DNA from: Adiantum capillus-veneris
Taxonomy: Eukaryota; Streptophyta; Polypodiopsida; Polypodiales; Pteridaceae
Direction: 5' to 3'
NCBI GenBank assembly: GCA_014529385.2
Contig: CM043947.1
Location: forward strand, 130,711,891-130,775,890
DNA length: 64,000 bases
Under the pieces are notes generated by a model that was given only the letters and a program-made list of their open reading frames with translations, had not been told where the DNA came from and ran no database searches. Each line of letters begins with the position of its first letter. Position 1 is the first letter of the stretch. Shown here piece by piece: positions 21,901 through 33,094 of the stretch. The translations under genes and the position numbers were made by a program.

Positions 21901-23128
21901 TCAAGAAATGTTCAAACAATAAGTTGGCTTATATCAACTTTCTTTGAACCGTGCAAAGCCATACAAGGCTAAGTGCCTTGAGAAGGGCATGCAATTATAC
22001 ATCCTAAAAGGTAAGGAATTGGGCTATTCTAGTTGGTGTCTAAGGTCATTATTTCAGTACAAATATGCATGGGAATATTATGGTTGTGTAGATTGTAATA
22101 AGTGGTCACCACCATAGATGGATCTCGAGTAGAGCGCTCCACATGCTTCTTCACAGGGCATCCATCCATACTACATCTATAATAGCTTCTGCAAAATGGC
22201 AAACCAAGTGATGCATTATGATTTACAATTCTTAGCTTTGAGCATGCCTAAAGTCACCTATGCAATTTTCTTAAGGAACTATCTGGTTGCTAGAGAGTTA
22301 CTTTGGATGGGAAAAACACGGGGGTCGCCTACAATAGATACCTATCATGTGGGTTCAACTATATACCATTTTTTATTTCAAATCAAGTTTTTACTTACAA
22401 TGGGGTATCATTTAAGGAACTTCATTTTTTTTAAACAAATTGAATATAAAAAGGGGTGTGATATAATCATGAAAAACTTTCAAATAAGGGATTTTTATAT
22501 TACCTCTTGAACGCACGTGATATAGTAGTTTTACATAGAGTGAACTCCTCGAGAAGACACAAAATGCTCACTCATTAGCTGAGTTACAAGAAGCAAATGG
22601 AGAGTCTCATTTGGGTTTATGAGAAGACACGTGTCTAGGCAAACTCATCATTACATATGGAAAAAGCCATGTTGGTTATCTATGCTATATATATATATAT
22701 ATATATATATGCTCTTGCCATATCCCATGTGTTCTTGTTGAGTTGATTATAAAGCTTCTAAGGCTACTCTTATGATTATTTCTGTCATTTGCTTTAAGTA
22801 CTTGATATTTACATTGTCAATTCTGTCAAACAAATCAAGACTCGCCAAAAGCATTTTTTCTAGCCACAAAAACAATTGGCAGACTTAAAAGTCTGTTGGT
22901 TCTTAGGTTAAAATTTAAAGGATTTCTTGGCATTCACACTAAAACTTGTAAAAGTTTACCGGTGTTCTCCAAGGTAAGCTCAAAACCTAGCCGAAATTTG
23001 GCACTTTTAGCAGGTTAAAAATACGCTAAACCTTTTTGCGAACACTAATACAAATGGCTGGCCTATGATATGCATTGAGCTGCAGGAATCAACACCATGT
23101 TGTATGTAAGCTGCATTTGATTTTGTAC

Positions 23129-23503
23129 CTGGGATGCTTGCTGTTTTTTACAGGTTTTTGGCCATATTTGCGCCACTTGTAGCCGTCGTGAAGGATGTCG
23201 ATGTCGCTTTTCGTCTCCAAAGCCACTTTTGGCTGGGTCATCTTCTCCTTCTTAGGAGGGGGAATGATCCTACAACTTGATTTCAAGCAGGGAGGCAGGT
23301 AAGAAAATGGGCTGTCCAAATGGTAGTCTACATGCAGAGCAAATGACCTACCTTTGATTGCCGTTGCAAAATTGTACATGTGCTGGCGCTGAAGACGAGA
23401 CATGAGAGCTTGCAGCAGGCGAGGGCCATAGAAGCTGCGCCATCCACTCGTCAAGCGTATGGCTAGCAGCTGCAGCCGCGTGATCGTCTTCTACCTTCGT
23501 CAT
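23129..23503 (-). CDS. WRKY transcription factor, exons 1 and 2 (3' exon not found)
   Basis: Exon 1 starts at ATG 23503 ([20 protein letters not shown], 152 nt) and ends at AAAG|GTAGGT (23352). An 82-bp intron (23351-23270) ends TTGTAG. Exon 2 (23269-23129) joins in perfect phase through a split arginine codon and encodes a basic linker ([10 protein letters not shown]) and [20 protein letters not shown], the DNA-contacting strand of a WRKY domain. It ends CCCAG|GTACAA inside the arginine codon, the conserved R-type WRKY intron position. WRKY proteins bind TTGAC(C/T) W-boxes. The zinc-finger half (C-x4/5-C ... H-x-H) should lie at lower coordinates but is not visible. The HPR ending resembles group IIc WRKY12/13 types; this is tentative. 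The N-terminus is very short. Confidence 0.8.
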
Positions 23504-23612
23504 CGTCTTGCTCTGGAGACGAAGCAGAGGACCTCCTGAGCTTTTAGTGAGTCGGGTCCTGACTCCTGAAGGAAGTATAGGCTAAAGGAAGGTGCGGGTG
23601 AGAATAGACGGC

Positions 23613-23858
23613 TTGACTCTCACTTGCGTGTTGGAACTTGCTTGACTCAAGGTCGCCACCCCTCAGCACTAAAGGGCACCAGCAATTAAAGGAAACCCAA
23701 GCGGTGGGATCTACGACGGGGAAACTAGGACACGTAGATCGGAACGCACGCAGCCTTAGGATGACCCATAGTAAATTAGGACACGAAAAAGTAAACTTGA
23801 ACACGTAGGGAACTTGTTTGCGTTTTCTCATCATGCATATGTTTGGCATCATGGTCAA
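23613..23858 (-). promoter_or_regulatory. Three W-box cores upstream of the WRKY start
   Basis: TTGACT at 23613-23618 and 23642-23647 (plus strand) and TTGACC on the minus strand at 23858-23853, all within 355 bp upstream of the WRKY ATG. About one such hexamer per kilobase is expected by chance over both strands. Self- or cross-regulation by WRKY proteins is common, but here it is only inference. Confidence 0.3.
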
Positions 23859-25018
23859 CATGCGCACACGGGAGTTTTGGATAGGCCACAAGCCTTGCAT
23901 GGCCCCCAACCTAGTTCGAGTCTCGTGTGCGACACCTTGCGCCCATTTTTTTGAGCCCTTAAAACTCCTTGAGATTCGCCACCCTGCCCTTCAATTTTTC
24001 AAGATTTAATGATTCTCCCCGCTCTAACAATTTTTTTAATGTAAACTTGTGGTCCCACTCAAGCTCGAAAGGAAGGGACTTTAAGTTAAAGTGAAATTGC
24101 TTCCACACGGTGGGTTTTTCGTAATTCACCATCAGTGTTCGAAAAAAATGTGTCTCAACTTAATATCGTGTCGTTTAGATTTCAAGAATGTTGGTTGAGG
24201 GAAAGTGCAAAAGGAGAAATTCCGTCCCAAAATAGATAAAAATTGTGTAAAATTTTAAAATAGTAACCTTATTTTTATAAATTTTCTCTTGACGAATTCA
24301 AGAAAAGAAATTTTGTACGTATGAGAAAATGGTTTTTCCCGAACACTGCCCACCATACTCCTTTGATTTTGCATTCCACGCACATAAAGGAATTCCCTTT
24401 ATTTGCACAAGACCCAATAGCAAGAGAGATTTTTTTATTTTCATTTTTTATAGCAAAACTCACAATTGTCAGTGGATTATAATAGCAAGAGAGATTTTAT
24501 GAAACTACGCTCAAACTATCCAAACTATTGCAAAAAATGAAAAAGTTTCACAAAAGGAACAAAGACTTCCCATATTTACAATGTCAACCCCTTTTTAAGT
24601 CCTTGTTTCTTTTGAAAACGTACTGTGTGGGAGCGCTCTAAAACTAAATGAAAAGAGAACGTGCACTAGGCACCTAAGGGAAAGGGAAAATTTTCATTTG
24701 CTATCTTTTTCTAAACCGTAGCATTGCTGGGAAATTGTGAGTATAAAGAGTATTTCTACATTTCACATTCATATTTCCTTGATATTGCTAAAAAGGTGTG
24801 AGAATTGTGTGACCTACGTTTAGTAGTATTTTCGTAATTTATCTAATATTATAAGTACGTAGGGGAATAGGCTCTTAGTGTACTTTTGACAGGGAGCTCA
24901 TATTTACACCCCTAAAATGGACAAAATATCCCAAAAATGGTAAAATGTCTTGCAAAAAGTAACCTTCTAGTGGTCCCCCCAAAAAAACGTACACACTCAC
25001 ACCCTTACCTCAAAACCT

Positions 25019-25037
25019 CCCCCCCCCCCCCCCCCCC

Positions 25038-25104
<67 letters not shown>
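25019..25104. repeat. Compound microsatellite C(20)-(CT)n-(CA)n
   Basis: Twenty C, then about 48 bp of CT, then about 18 bp of CA. Confidence 0.95.
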
Positions 25105-25207
25105 GGATTGGTTATGCCATTTTCCTCTTGAATAACAAGTCTTGAGTTTAACTCTCGTCGGTTAGAACTTTGAGGTCTCTTGGGATAGTTTCCCACAACG
25201 TTGAAAA

Positions 25208-25249
25208 TTCTCTTCTTCTTATTCTTCTTCTTCTTCTTCTTCTTCTTCT

Positions 25250-25306
<57 letters not shown>

Positions 25307-25329
25307 ACTCACACACACACACACACACA
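25208..25329. repeat. Compound microsatellite (TTC)n-(TC)n-(CA)n
   Basis: TTC repeats to about 25254, TC to 25302, a short TCAC link, then CA to 25329. It lies about 100 bp from the previous compound repeat, and the two share the order pyrimidine run, CT, CA. Confidence 0.95.
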
Positions 25330-27066
25330 ATGATAGTACTTCATATGCGGTCTTAGTCTAATCTTGTTGTTTTCTTTTAAGCCTCTAGAAGGAGATCCAC
25401 TGACAACCTTTGTCTTCGATCATAAGAGGCCACCTGAGCCCTCTAAGCCATAAGGTTAGTGCATGCTTGATATTGATTCATGGCGTGTCATGCTTCACAT
25501 TTACTTTTTTCTTTTTTTGTGCAACACTGACAACTGTAAGTAGGAGATATTTATTGCAAACAAAAGGATTACAATAAAAACCATTCTCCTCATGAGCGAG
25601 GGCATCCAGGGATCCAATCCACCACGGGAAAAATACCACAAAACATACCCATACATTAGCTAATACGAGAGCCACTCGGCATCACCAAAAATATACCAAA
25701 GCCGAGAAAGGGGGCAATCGTTAACTCCATCACTTGGAGGCCACCACTGTCATTCACAAGGTGGATGCCACAGCTAGGTCCCCATTGCCACCAAGAAACA
25801 AGCCTTCACCTTCAGCATATAATCCATCAGGATAAGATAATTCCCCTTTTGAGAAAATCCAGCAAGTCCCAAGGGCCTAAGTTGGAACAAAGTCCCCCAC
25901 CGCTAAGAAGTCTCAACATCGTCCATAGAAGGAGATGGCTTGCAACAGACCACCACATTTTATCCACAAAGCCGCACATAGCAAAAACTCCCATAAAAAC
26001 GCACGCTCTAAGTGGAGCCAAGTCGCGTTGGGGAAAGCTTGATCTAGCCACTAGATGCTTCTCAAAAGGGAGGAAGGAAGGGAGCCACTCCTTGTTAGCA
26101 AGGGGGAGGAGACCAACCATGGAGGGGGAGGGAAAGGGCAAAAGATTAACCATGGATGTTGCTACCTAGGCCCTCCTCTTGAGGAACCCATAGTAGGCTA
26201 AGGGCAATGGCCACCATGCCTAATTAACCCTAGACCAATGAGAACAAGTTATAAAATCACGAGGCCTGTCTCCAATCAAAAATGACATTAAAAAACTGGC
26301 TAGAGACTAGAGTTTTAAGAAATATTCAAATCGGCACATAGTTTAGTCTATCCCACTTTTCTTTGTCTATTTGACACCCCAAAAAGTTAATATAGTGAAC
26401 ACAAACGCTTCACATAAGAACAAGATGAAAAGACACAATCTATCTTTGTTGGCCGATATGCCTCGAGCGGACGCTAGCATAGCGAGAACAGAATCAAAAA
26501 CTCTATGTCAGCCAAGGGCGAAGCTTAACCCGTAGGCGCATGGAAACAAGAAGATGGGTGTCAAACTACTTCTCGACCTTCTAAGACAATCTCTAATTGA
26601 GGAAATCAAATCCAAGCGTTCTTATGCACTAGTGAAAACAATCCAACCTATAATGCTAATGCTATCCTAATCTAAGCCAAATGCATATGAAATTTCATGA
26701 AACTCACAAGATATACTCTGCTTATCATGAGATCAATACCCAATGGACTGTGACTTGATAACCAACCTCCAACTACCTCTTGCGACAATCGCGTATAAAG
26801 ACAGTCAGCAAAATACAGGTTACCATTTTTTGTGGCATATGATCCTAATGCGTAGTCCTACTCTCCGTGAATCCATAGGTGCAAATAACTCACCAAACAG
26901 ACACCTGGTTTGCAAGAAAACTCACACGGAATCTCGTAGGAGCTCACTTCGCATCGTAGTCGGAATCGCACACTCTTGGCATTGAATGGAAGCCCTCGCC
27001 GTTGGTAACACGATGGTGGTGTTGCTTTAGCAATGGACCTTCCATAGCGCACGTAGGGGAGAGAAG

Positions 27067-27069
<3 letters not shown>

Positions 27070-27153
<84 letters not shown>
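27070..27153. repeat. (CT)n microsatellite, 84 bp
   Basis: Uninterrupted CT run, at the far end of the putative family X LTR. Confidence 0.95.
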
Positions 27154-27155
<2 letters not shown>

Positions 27156-27356
27156 ACACCACGCGCAGTGATAACCGGATTTGATTAATTCAAAAGTTGG
27201 GTTTAGGGTTACGAAATTGACTTATATACATTCCTCCATAGAGTCTTGTTCCCACAAAGTCTAATGGCTACTCAAATATTACAAAAAATATCATTCCGCT
27301 TCAAAAATAATGGTACAACATATTGGAGAAACTTCTTCTGTGTTCCACCATCAACA
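27154..27356 (-). repeat. Putative LTR start downstream of family X copy 1
   Basis: On the minus strand a purine tract GGAAGGGGGAG (27367-27357) is followed by TGTTGATGGTGGAACACAG. This is the layout of a polypurine tract and 3' LTR. The block contains a TATA-like TGTATATAAGTC (about 27235-27225). The far end is not defined; the CT repeat may mark or lie within it. The same arrangement follows the second family X copy at 63340-63321. Confidence 0.5.
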
Positions 27357-27431
27357 CTCCCCCTTCCGCGTCCATGTCATCCCTGCCATGAATGCTCTTT
27401 CTCTTTTGCTTTAGTGAAAGTTGTTCTGGTT

Positions 27432-28250
27432 TCAATGGAAGCCTGGTGGTTTTAGCATCTTTAGGTACAATTTGTACCTTATATTCCCCAAAGTGATTGT
27501 TGGGCCGAATATTTTGTTATTGTATGTAAAGAACCCCGTGTAGAAATCTTCTTCAAAAGCTTGCCTGTGATAGCTGGGCAGAAACATGATTCTCTGATAC
27601 AGTAAATGTAAAACCTCTGGAGATGGCTGTTTTGACAAATGATATGTCATTGCAGTAACAGTGTCGCCCATTGATAGCAGTGTAGAATCCGTGCCTTTGG
27701 AAGGCACGAACACTTCAATGCAAGCCAAGAAAATTTTGCAAATTTTCCTGATCATGCCGCACGTCAATTCTGGAGAGCCTGTAAAAAGCTTAATGGTGCC
27801 GTTCAGGGTTTTCACCATATAAGAGACACATATTCTCTCTCCTTCCTTGGGTGCAGGCATAGATGGGTAGTTAAGCCAGTTTGGTTGTGCCTTTATGATT
27901 CCGAAATGATTTGCCCAAGTGCGGACACGAGGGACTGGGCAAAATAAGAGGTCATCTCGGATGATCTTTGGGGCCTCCACCAAGTATTCCAGAAATCCTA
28001 GGTACTTTAGGAGCCATGCTTTTCTCCATCTTGGTTGAGAGTCCACCACTTTACTTGCAGCCTCTGTATTCCTGACATCTCCTTCATAGATCGTCTCTAT
28101 GGCTTCTGCTTTGACTCTCTTCCTTATTATTGTCACCTCATACCTTAGGAGAGGATATGGGAGTGTGGGTTGCATCCATTCCTCCCTAAGAATGTTTGCG
28201 GCCAACCCCTGGACTCCTACAGAATAGAGCATTCTTGATTCCCATTCCAA
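27432..28250 (-). CDS. Family X C-terminal domain (uncharacterised)
   Basis: A 272-residue open frame, no known motif recognised. Landmarks: LLKYLGFLEYLVEAPKIIRD, FCPVPRVRTWANHFGI, NWLNYPSMPAPKEGERI, SYMVKTLNGTIKLF, YHRQAFEEDFYTGFFTYNN. The second copy at 63.4-64.0 kb keeps FCLVPRVRTW, WLNYPRLPAPRKGP, YMVKNLTG and AFEEAFYTGFFTW in the same order, so this is a conserved folded domain rather than chance. It is the most intact part of family X. The frame ends about 65 bp before the polypurine tract. I assign no function. Confidence 0.7.
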   Translation of the reverse strand: MEWESRMLYSVGVQGLAANILREEWMQPTLPYPLLRYEVTIIRKRVKAEAIETIYEGDVRNTEAASKVVDSQPRWRKAWLLKYLGFLEYLVEAPKIIRDDLLFCPVPRVRTWANHFGIIKAQPNWLNYPSMPAPKEGERICVSYMVKTLNGTIKLFTGSPELTCGMIRKICKIFLACIEVFVPSKGTDSTLLSMGDTVTAMTYHLSKQPSPEVLHLLYQRIMFLPSYHRQAFEEDFYTGFFTYNNKIFGPTITLGNIRYKLYLKMLKPPGFH

Positions 28251-28628
28251 GGTTGATTGTGGTCTTCTGCTGTGGTCTTTTCTATCAAAATCTAGAGGCG
28301 TGTCTCCTCCTCTGCGATCAATGGTTGTGTTTGTTCTACCACTCTCTCCTGTTGTTCTTCCTAGTGCTGCATATCTTTGGCATCCTTAGGAATTTCCATG
28401 GGCTCATCTCTAGAATTTGTCTCCGTTTCACTGGGCCTTGGTGTTGTTTCCTGTGTCCTTGAGTCTGCTATCTCCTTTTGTAAGTCCGTGATTTATTGTT
28501 GCACAAGTGTATCTCGTTGAGTATCTTCCTCTTCCATGCCAATCATTGCCTCTTGTTGTGTTGCCGGATTCTTTTGGAGTTCTTCATGTTCTTTGTGGAG
28601 ATCTTGGTGTTCAGCTCTCATTCTTTCT

Positions 28629-29205
28629 TCAGTGGCTAGAGACCCTTCTTCCATATACATTCATTGTCTTTGCTCTAGCTGCGATTCCTTCTATAGGGTG
28701 GTGATTTGTGCTTCCAAGGCTTGTATAACTTGAGCATCTGCCCCTGCACTTGCCCGCACCACCCTTGGTGTTTGCCCTCGGTCTTTTGATTATCAAGTCC
28801 TGGAGCTCTAATTTTTCTTTCAGCTCCAGCACTTCTTCTTTTGTTGCTTCTAGTTCATCTTCGACCTTATCTTTTTGCTCTTGGAGAGTCTTGATTACTC
28901 TCGAGGCTTCAACCATCTCTAGTGTGAGAGTGTCGTTTGCTCTCAGCCTCCCTTAGTGTTGCAGTAAGAGTTTCAAGCTCCTTATCTACTTCTTTGGCCT
29001 TCAAGTGGGTATCTTGTACCAGGTTTGAGAGCTTATCATGTTCCATTTGCATGTTATCATCCATGGTATGCAGCATGATGTTCTCTTCAGCAATGGTAAG
29101 AGACCGCGTCCTGACTCTGTCCAGTATTTGATAGGCAGCTCTTATGTCATCTTCATTTGCTGCTACCAGGTTTCTAGTTGTTGGCCTATTTATAGGGTCA
29201 GCCAA
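28629..29205 (-). pseudogene. Family X coiled-coil region
   Basis: Two minus-strand frames, offset by a frameshift near 28910, encode a heptad-rich acidic helix: EENIMLHTMDDNMQMEHDKL, KEVDKELETLTATLREAESK, then IKTLQEQKDKVEDELEATKE and LELKEKLELQDLI. This suggests a parallel coiled coil, probably for multimerisation. It lies between the proline-rich linker and the C-terminal domain. Confidence 0.6.
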
Positions 29206-29253
29206 TGGAACCTAATAATTTGTACTGATCGTTACTCTTGCAGGTGGTGCTCG

Positions 29254-29985
29254 TCATGGGTTAGCCAAAGGTCTCCATTGAGGCACTTGAGGGACTTGAA
29301 CCAACCGTGGCACTCCAGGCTGTGGGGAGTATCTTTCTAGAGTTATTCTTTGAGACTCTTGGTCTACCTTTCTCTCTTCACATTCATCATCTCTGTCCTG
29401 GCCCCTCGGGAGCTCTTGTCTCTCCTTTTCTTCCTTTGCAGCCCATGGTGGATTAGGAGTTCTATAAACAACTCTCGAAGCCTCTGCCATTGTATATCCG
29501 GCTTGAATGAGGTCTTCATAGGTGTTCTTTTCATCTTTTTCCTGATCCCTATGTGCACATGTGGCCTCTTCTGTTGCTTTTGGTGATGATTGGGATTCGG
29601 GTGTAGATGGTTTTGGACTTGGAGGAGGGGTGAGAGAACTTGGTGGTGAAGGTGGTGTTTCAACTTTCGTTCTCTCTTTCTCTTGATCCTTCTTCACTGG
29701 TGTTTTTGACGTTTCCTTCAACCTCTTCTTGATGTCTTGCACTTCCTCCATTGTGAAAGGCTCTAAGTTTTGCTGATCAATCATTCTTTCCATCACTTCA
29801 TAAGCCCGGATGTAATGGTCAAACTGGTCCTCTAGTGGTTTAGAGGAGCTTCCTCCAACTTTGGTTGGGTGTGGCACCCAACACTCTTCAAAATCTCCCT
29901 TTAGTGCTCTGAACTGTTCTATCAGCCTCTCAATCCGAGTGGCTTTTTGGTTGTGCATTTCCTTCGGTCTGGATTCCCTGGCCAA
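29254..29985 (-). CDS. Family X proline-rich linker region
   Basis: A 243-residue open frame: a basic helical start (RIERLIEQFRALKGDFEECW), an acid/helix block (FTMEEVQDIKKRLKETSK), then a PPSPPSSLTPPPSPKP low-complexity stretch and a charged region. It ends at a TGA, with further stops before the coiled-coil frame resumes near 29205. Unstructured linker is the likely nature. Confidence 0.55.
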   Translation of the reverse strand: MARESRPKEMHNQKATRIERLIEQFRALKGDFEECWVPHPTKVGGSSSKPLEDQFDHYIRAYEVMERMIDQQNLEPFTMEEVQDIKKRLKETSKTPVKKDQEKERTKVETPPSPPSSLTPPPSPKPSTPESQSSPKATEEATCAHRDQEKDEKNTYEDLIQAGYTMAEASRVVYRTPNPPWAAKEEKERQELPRGQDRDDECEERKVDQESQRITLERYSPQPGVPRLVQVPQVPQWRPLANP

Positions 29986-30111
29986 TGCTTTTTCCTTTCT
30001 TCCTTGGTGGCTCCACAGGCTCTTCTTCAGGCACGGTTTCCAACTTCCTTCTTAGCCTTGTTGTGATTGGTGGAGCCGTTGCGTTCATTGACTCATCTTA
30101 GATATCAGGCT

Positions 30112-30461
30112 TTAGCTTGAACCATTCGTCTGTGTTGGTGGCTTTGGCCAATGTCCTCTAGTGCCGATTGTCTCATACGCAATCTTTGTCAAGGTTTCCC
30201 CTCCTCCAACATACTTGGGCTTTTCCATGCCCATGCCAACCACTTGCTCATGCAGATATATTGGGCGTAATTCACTTCTTTGGGTATGCTGCTTTTCAAT
30301 GCCCAGGTTATAGTTGTTGCCACTGCATGGGGAGGAGTGGTGTATTTCTGTGGCCTCTTGTTGCAAATGTGGAAGTACCGGTTGTAGAGCTTGCATAACA
30401 TTGCAGCTCTTGGGTCCACCAGGTCTTCAAATGTTTGATTAAAATTCTTTTTTGCATAGAC
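30112..30461 (-). pseudogene. Family X central part of the N-terminal domain (left of copia-2)
   Basis: The frame reads KKNFNQTFEDLVDPRAAMLC, CNKRPQKYTTPPHAVATTIT, SIPKEVNYAQYICMSKWLAW, then shifts near 30200 into KYVGGGETLTKIAYETIGTR. Removing copia-2 and one copy of its TAGAC duplication joins this in phase with 36482-36003. The style (long helical domain with a Trp-rich end) resembles the putative plant transposon protein domain (Transposase_32, PF20167); that is an impression from memory, not a search. Confidence 0.5.
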
Positions 30462-30653
30462 TGTTGGGGTATAAAGCCCAATGTGGTCGCCCAGGTAAGT
30501 GGGCGGGCCGCCAGGTATGTACACATATTCTTTTGTAAAAACCTAATAAGAACTCACTATGCTCTACACATTACAGTAGAGCGAGTTCACCATATCGTCG
30601 TGCTCTTCTTCTCGCACTCTCTCTCGCGTCGCACTTCCGCTCGTACTCCTTCA
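30462..30653 (+). repeat. Copia-2 5' LTR
   Basis: 192 bp TG...CA, TATAAAG starting at LTR position 9. Confidence 0.95.
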
Positions 30654-31753
30654 ACTGGTATCAGAGCTCAGATCGAGGCTCGGGGCAGCACTGCAGGAGG
30701 CTAGAGTCACCAGCTCAGATTGGAGTGAAATTCGACAGGCAAAGACACGGTCCCAAATCCTGTGGGTGAGCCCGAAAGACTCGGTGTTCTCAGAATTTCA
30801 TTCTGAGGTCATCTCGGCCACCGTTCGGCTTCGACAAAGGTCTGTGCAGGCCATTTTCGACTACGTGGTCTCGACGGGTGCAGATCTGACTCTGCAAATT
30901 TGGGGTTTTCGGCCTACGACTACAGGTGCTGAGGATATCAACACTCCCAGAGTGTTGATTTGTGGCTGTCTACACATCGAAGGACGGCTCACAGTTCTTG
31001 GAGGCGTGTCACATACGACACGGGCGTATCTACACACAGACAGTAGGCGACATCCACTAGTTCATCAGGTAGCTTGTGTTTGCTGCTTGATATTCCAGAT
31101 TTCATCCTGACATTGCAGGTACTTCCACATGGGATGTATTGTCAGAGATGATGTATGTTTGTTGAGGGTTTGCTGGCTGTGAGTCACGCAGCAAACAACC
31201 GCCGCAGCGGTTACAGCATACAGTGGGAAATTTGTGGATGTATGACTTTGTGGGAAGTCTATGTACTGTCATATTTACTGCAACCTTTGTTGAGGGTCGA
31301 GTGAGGTTTTATTGAGCTGGGGGATTCTCGAATGTTGAGATCCGTTCTGTGATACAAGTCTTGGAGCGATCCCTCGCGCACCCTTAGATAGGCAGCTAGG
31401 ATGTATTGACTGTGAGATAGACAATTGGGATTGCATCTTTGCTTTACTGCCGTTGAGGCATTGCCGCAGTCTATGCTTCCAGGACAGTGACTGAACAGTC
31501 AGAGACAGTACAGGTGCAGGACAGGTTTACCCACAGCTTACAGTGTCAGAGAGAATGTGTTTTTGTGCTTTTTTTTTTTTGTCTGTATTTTCGTACACTA
31601 GAGCCATTTTACAAAGGAGACTCTGCCAAAATTTATGCAAAATCTGAAGCTTTCTTGTTTCATTTGACAGGTTGATATTGGTTCAGAGGTCAGTTTACAG
31701 GGGAAACTCTACCGAACTTTTCCCAGGAAAGTAAACCACTGTGAAGCGTAGCT

Positions 31754-33094
31754 ATGGCTGGATCACAGGACACTGCTCTTTACAATATCAAGAAGCTGGA
31801 TGGAACCAATTTCCCATTGTGGAAGAAGCAGATTTGGCATGTGTTGGTACAAAAGAAGCAGATAAAACCTATAAAGCTCAAGGGGATAAAACCAGAACAT
31901 ATGGACGAAGATGAATGGATCGAAATGGATGAATTGGCACTTTCTACCATTATGTTGACTTTGGCAGAAAGCGTTTACTTCAATGTAGCAGATGAGATGT
32001 CGGCTTATCAAGCATGGTTAAAGCTGAGTGATCTTTATGAGAAGCAGAGTGCAGCTTCACAGGTATACTGGCTTAAGAAGCTTGTTGACTTGCAGATGAA
32101 AGAAGGGACACCTATGTCCAATCATCTGAATGAATTCAACATAATCTATAGTCAGCTGTCAGCTCAAGGTGTCAAGTTTGATGAACCTGTTAGAGCTATG
32201 TTCCTGTTGATCACATTGCCGGAAAGTTGGGACACTTTTCTCACAGCTTTGAGTAATTCTGCACCTCCAGATGGTTTGAACATAGCAGGTGTAGAAGGAA
32301 GTCTGCTTACTGAAGAAACCAATAGAAAGACAATGGACAAAGGCAAAGAAACAGCCTTAGTTGTCAGGGGAAGGACCAAAGAAAAGTACAAAGGTGGAAA
32401 GAGGAATCAGTCTCGTAGCAAGTCCCGCAGTGCTAAAGGCAAGAGTGACATAGAATGCTACCATTGTGGCAAGAAGGGTCACATGAAAAGAGACTGCAGA
32501 GAATGGAAAGCAGAAAAAGGCAAAGAGAAAGCTGAAGACCATGGTGAGAAGAACAAGTCCTCAATGAAGATTCAAGAAATAAATGTGACAAACACTGTTG
32601 CAGAGGATGACAGTCTAGTGTCAGGAGACATCTACTTCTTGAAGAATACAATGGACTCGGCTCTTCTTACAGCATCTAATGGAAATTCACTGAGTGACTG
32701 GATTATAGACTCAGGGGCATCACTTCATGTGTCTCCAAACAAGGAGTGGTTTACCTCTTATGTGACCACTAAAGATCATGTTCGGCTAGGCAATGGGCAA
32801 ACACGTGAGATCTTAGGTGTTGGAGATGTTCAATTGAAGTTTCAGAATGGCTCTTCTTTCACGCTGAAGAATGTGAGACATGTTCCCGCAATTACAAAGA
32901 GCTTGATCAGCACATGTTTACTTGATGATGCTGGCTACGTCACCACTTTTGGACAGAACATGTGGAAGATATCCAAAGGTTCTATGACAGTAGCACATGG
33001 AGTAAAGTCTGGAGGACTTTACATGATTTATGTATCAAATGTCTCTAAAAATGTAATCAATGTAACCGAAGCCGAACGTTTCTTTGTGGCATAG
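31754..33094 (+). CDS. Copia-2 gag, protease and start of integrase
   Basis: A 446-codon frame: gag as in copia-1, knuckle CYHCGKKGHMKRDC, then an intact protease site DWIIDSGASLHVSPNKEWF, and LGNGQTREILGVGDVQLKFQ. It ends shortly after NVTEAERFF because GAGCAG has lost two bases near 33069 compared with copia-1 and copia-3. Gag and protease could be made from this copy. Confidence 0.9.
   Translation: MAGSQDTALYNIKKLDGTNFPLWKKQIWHVLVQKKQIKPIKLKGIKPEHMDEDEWIEMDELALSTIMLTLAESVYFNVADEMSAYQAWLKLSDLYEKQSAASQVYWLKKLVDLQMKEGTPMSNHLNEFNIIYSQLSAQGVKFDEPVRAMFLLITLPESWDTFLTALSNSAPPDGLNIAGVEGSLLTEETNRKTMDKGKETALVVRGRTKEKYKGGKRNQSRSKSRSAKGKSDIECYHCGKKGHMKRDCREWKAEKGKEKAEDHGEKNKSSMKIQEINVTNTVAEDDSLVSGDIYFLKNTMDSALLTASNGNSLSDWIIDSGASLHVSPNKEWFTSYVTTKDHVRLGNGQTREILGVGDVQLKFQNGSSFTLKNVRHVPAITKSLISTCLLDDAGYVTTFGQNMWKISKGSMTVAHGVKSGGLYMIYVSNVSKNVINVTEAERFFVA

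Larger units (their letters stand above)
17450..23128. other. Mostly unrecognised intergenic DNA
   Basis: About 5.7 kb without a gene I can support. It holds two poly-C tracts, a GA run (about 19640-19666), CA-rich stretches (20825-20910), an AT run (about 22685-22710), a TATA-like GGCTATATAAAGAG at 18527-18540 that might be an LTR promoter, and scattered open frames (17478-17975, 19909-20121, 22196-22510) with no recognised domain. If the WRKY gene to the right is functional, its long second intron could extend into this region. Confidence 0.4.
23909..27069. other. AT-rich intergenic DNA with microsatellites
   Basis: No recognisable gene. Open frames near 25765-26169 (plus) and 25827-26153 (minus) overlap each other and show no known domain. 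Two composite microsatellites are listed separately. Confidence 0.4.

Noticed and set aside
22196-22510. A 104-codon plus-strand frame near 22.3 kb
   Set aside because: AT-rich, no motif, no neighbouring retroelement blocks in order; chance opening is likely.
25827-26153. Overlapping plus and minus frames near 26 kb
   Set aside because: No known motif on either strand and both open over the same bases, so neither can be supported.
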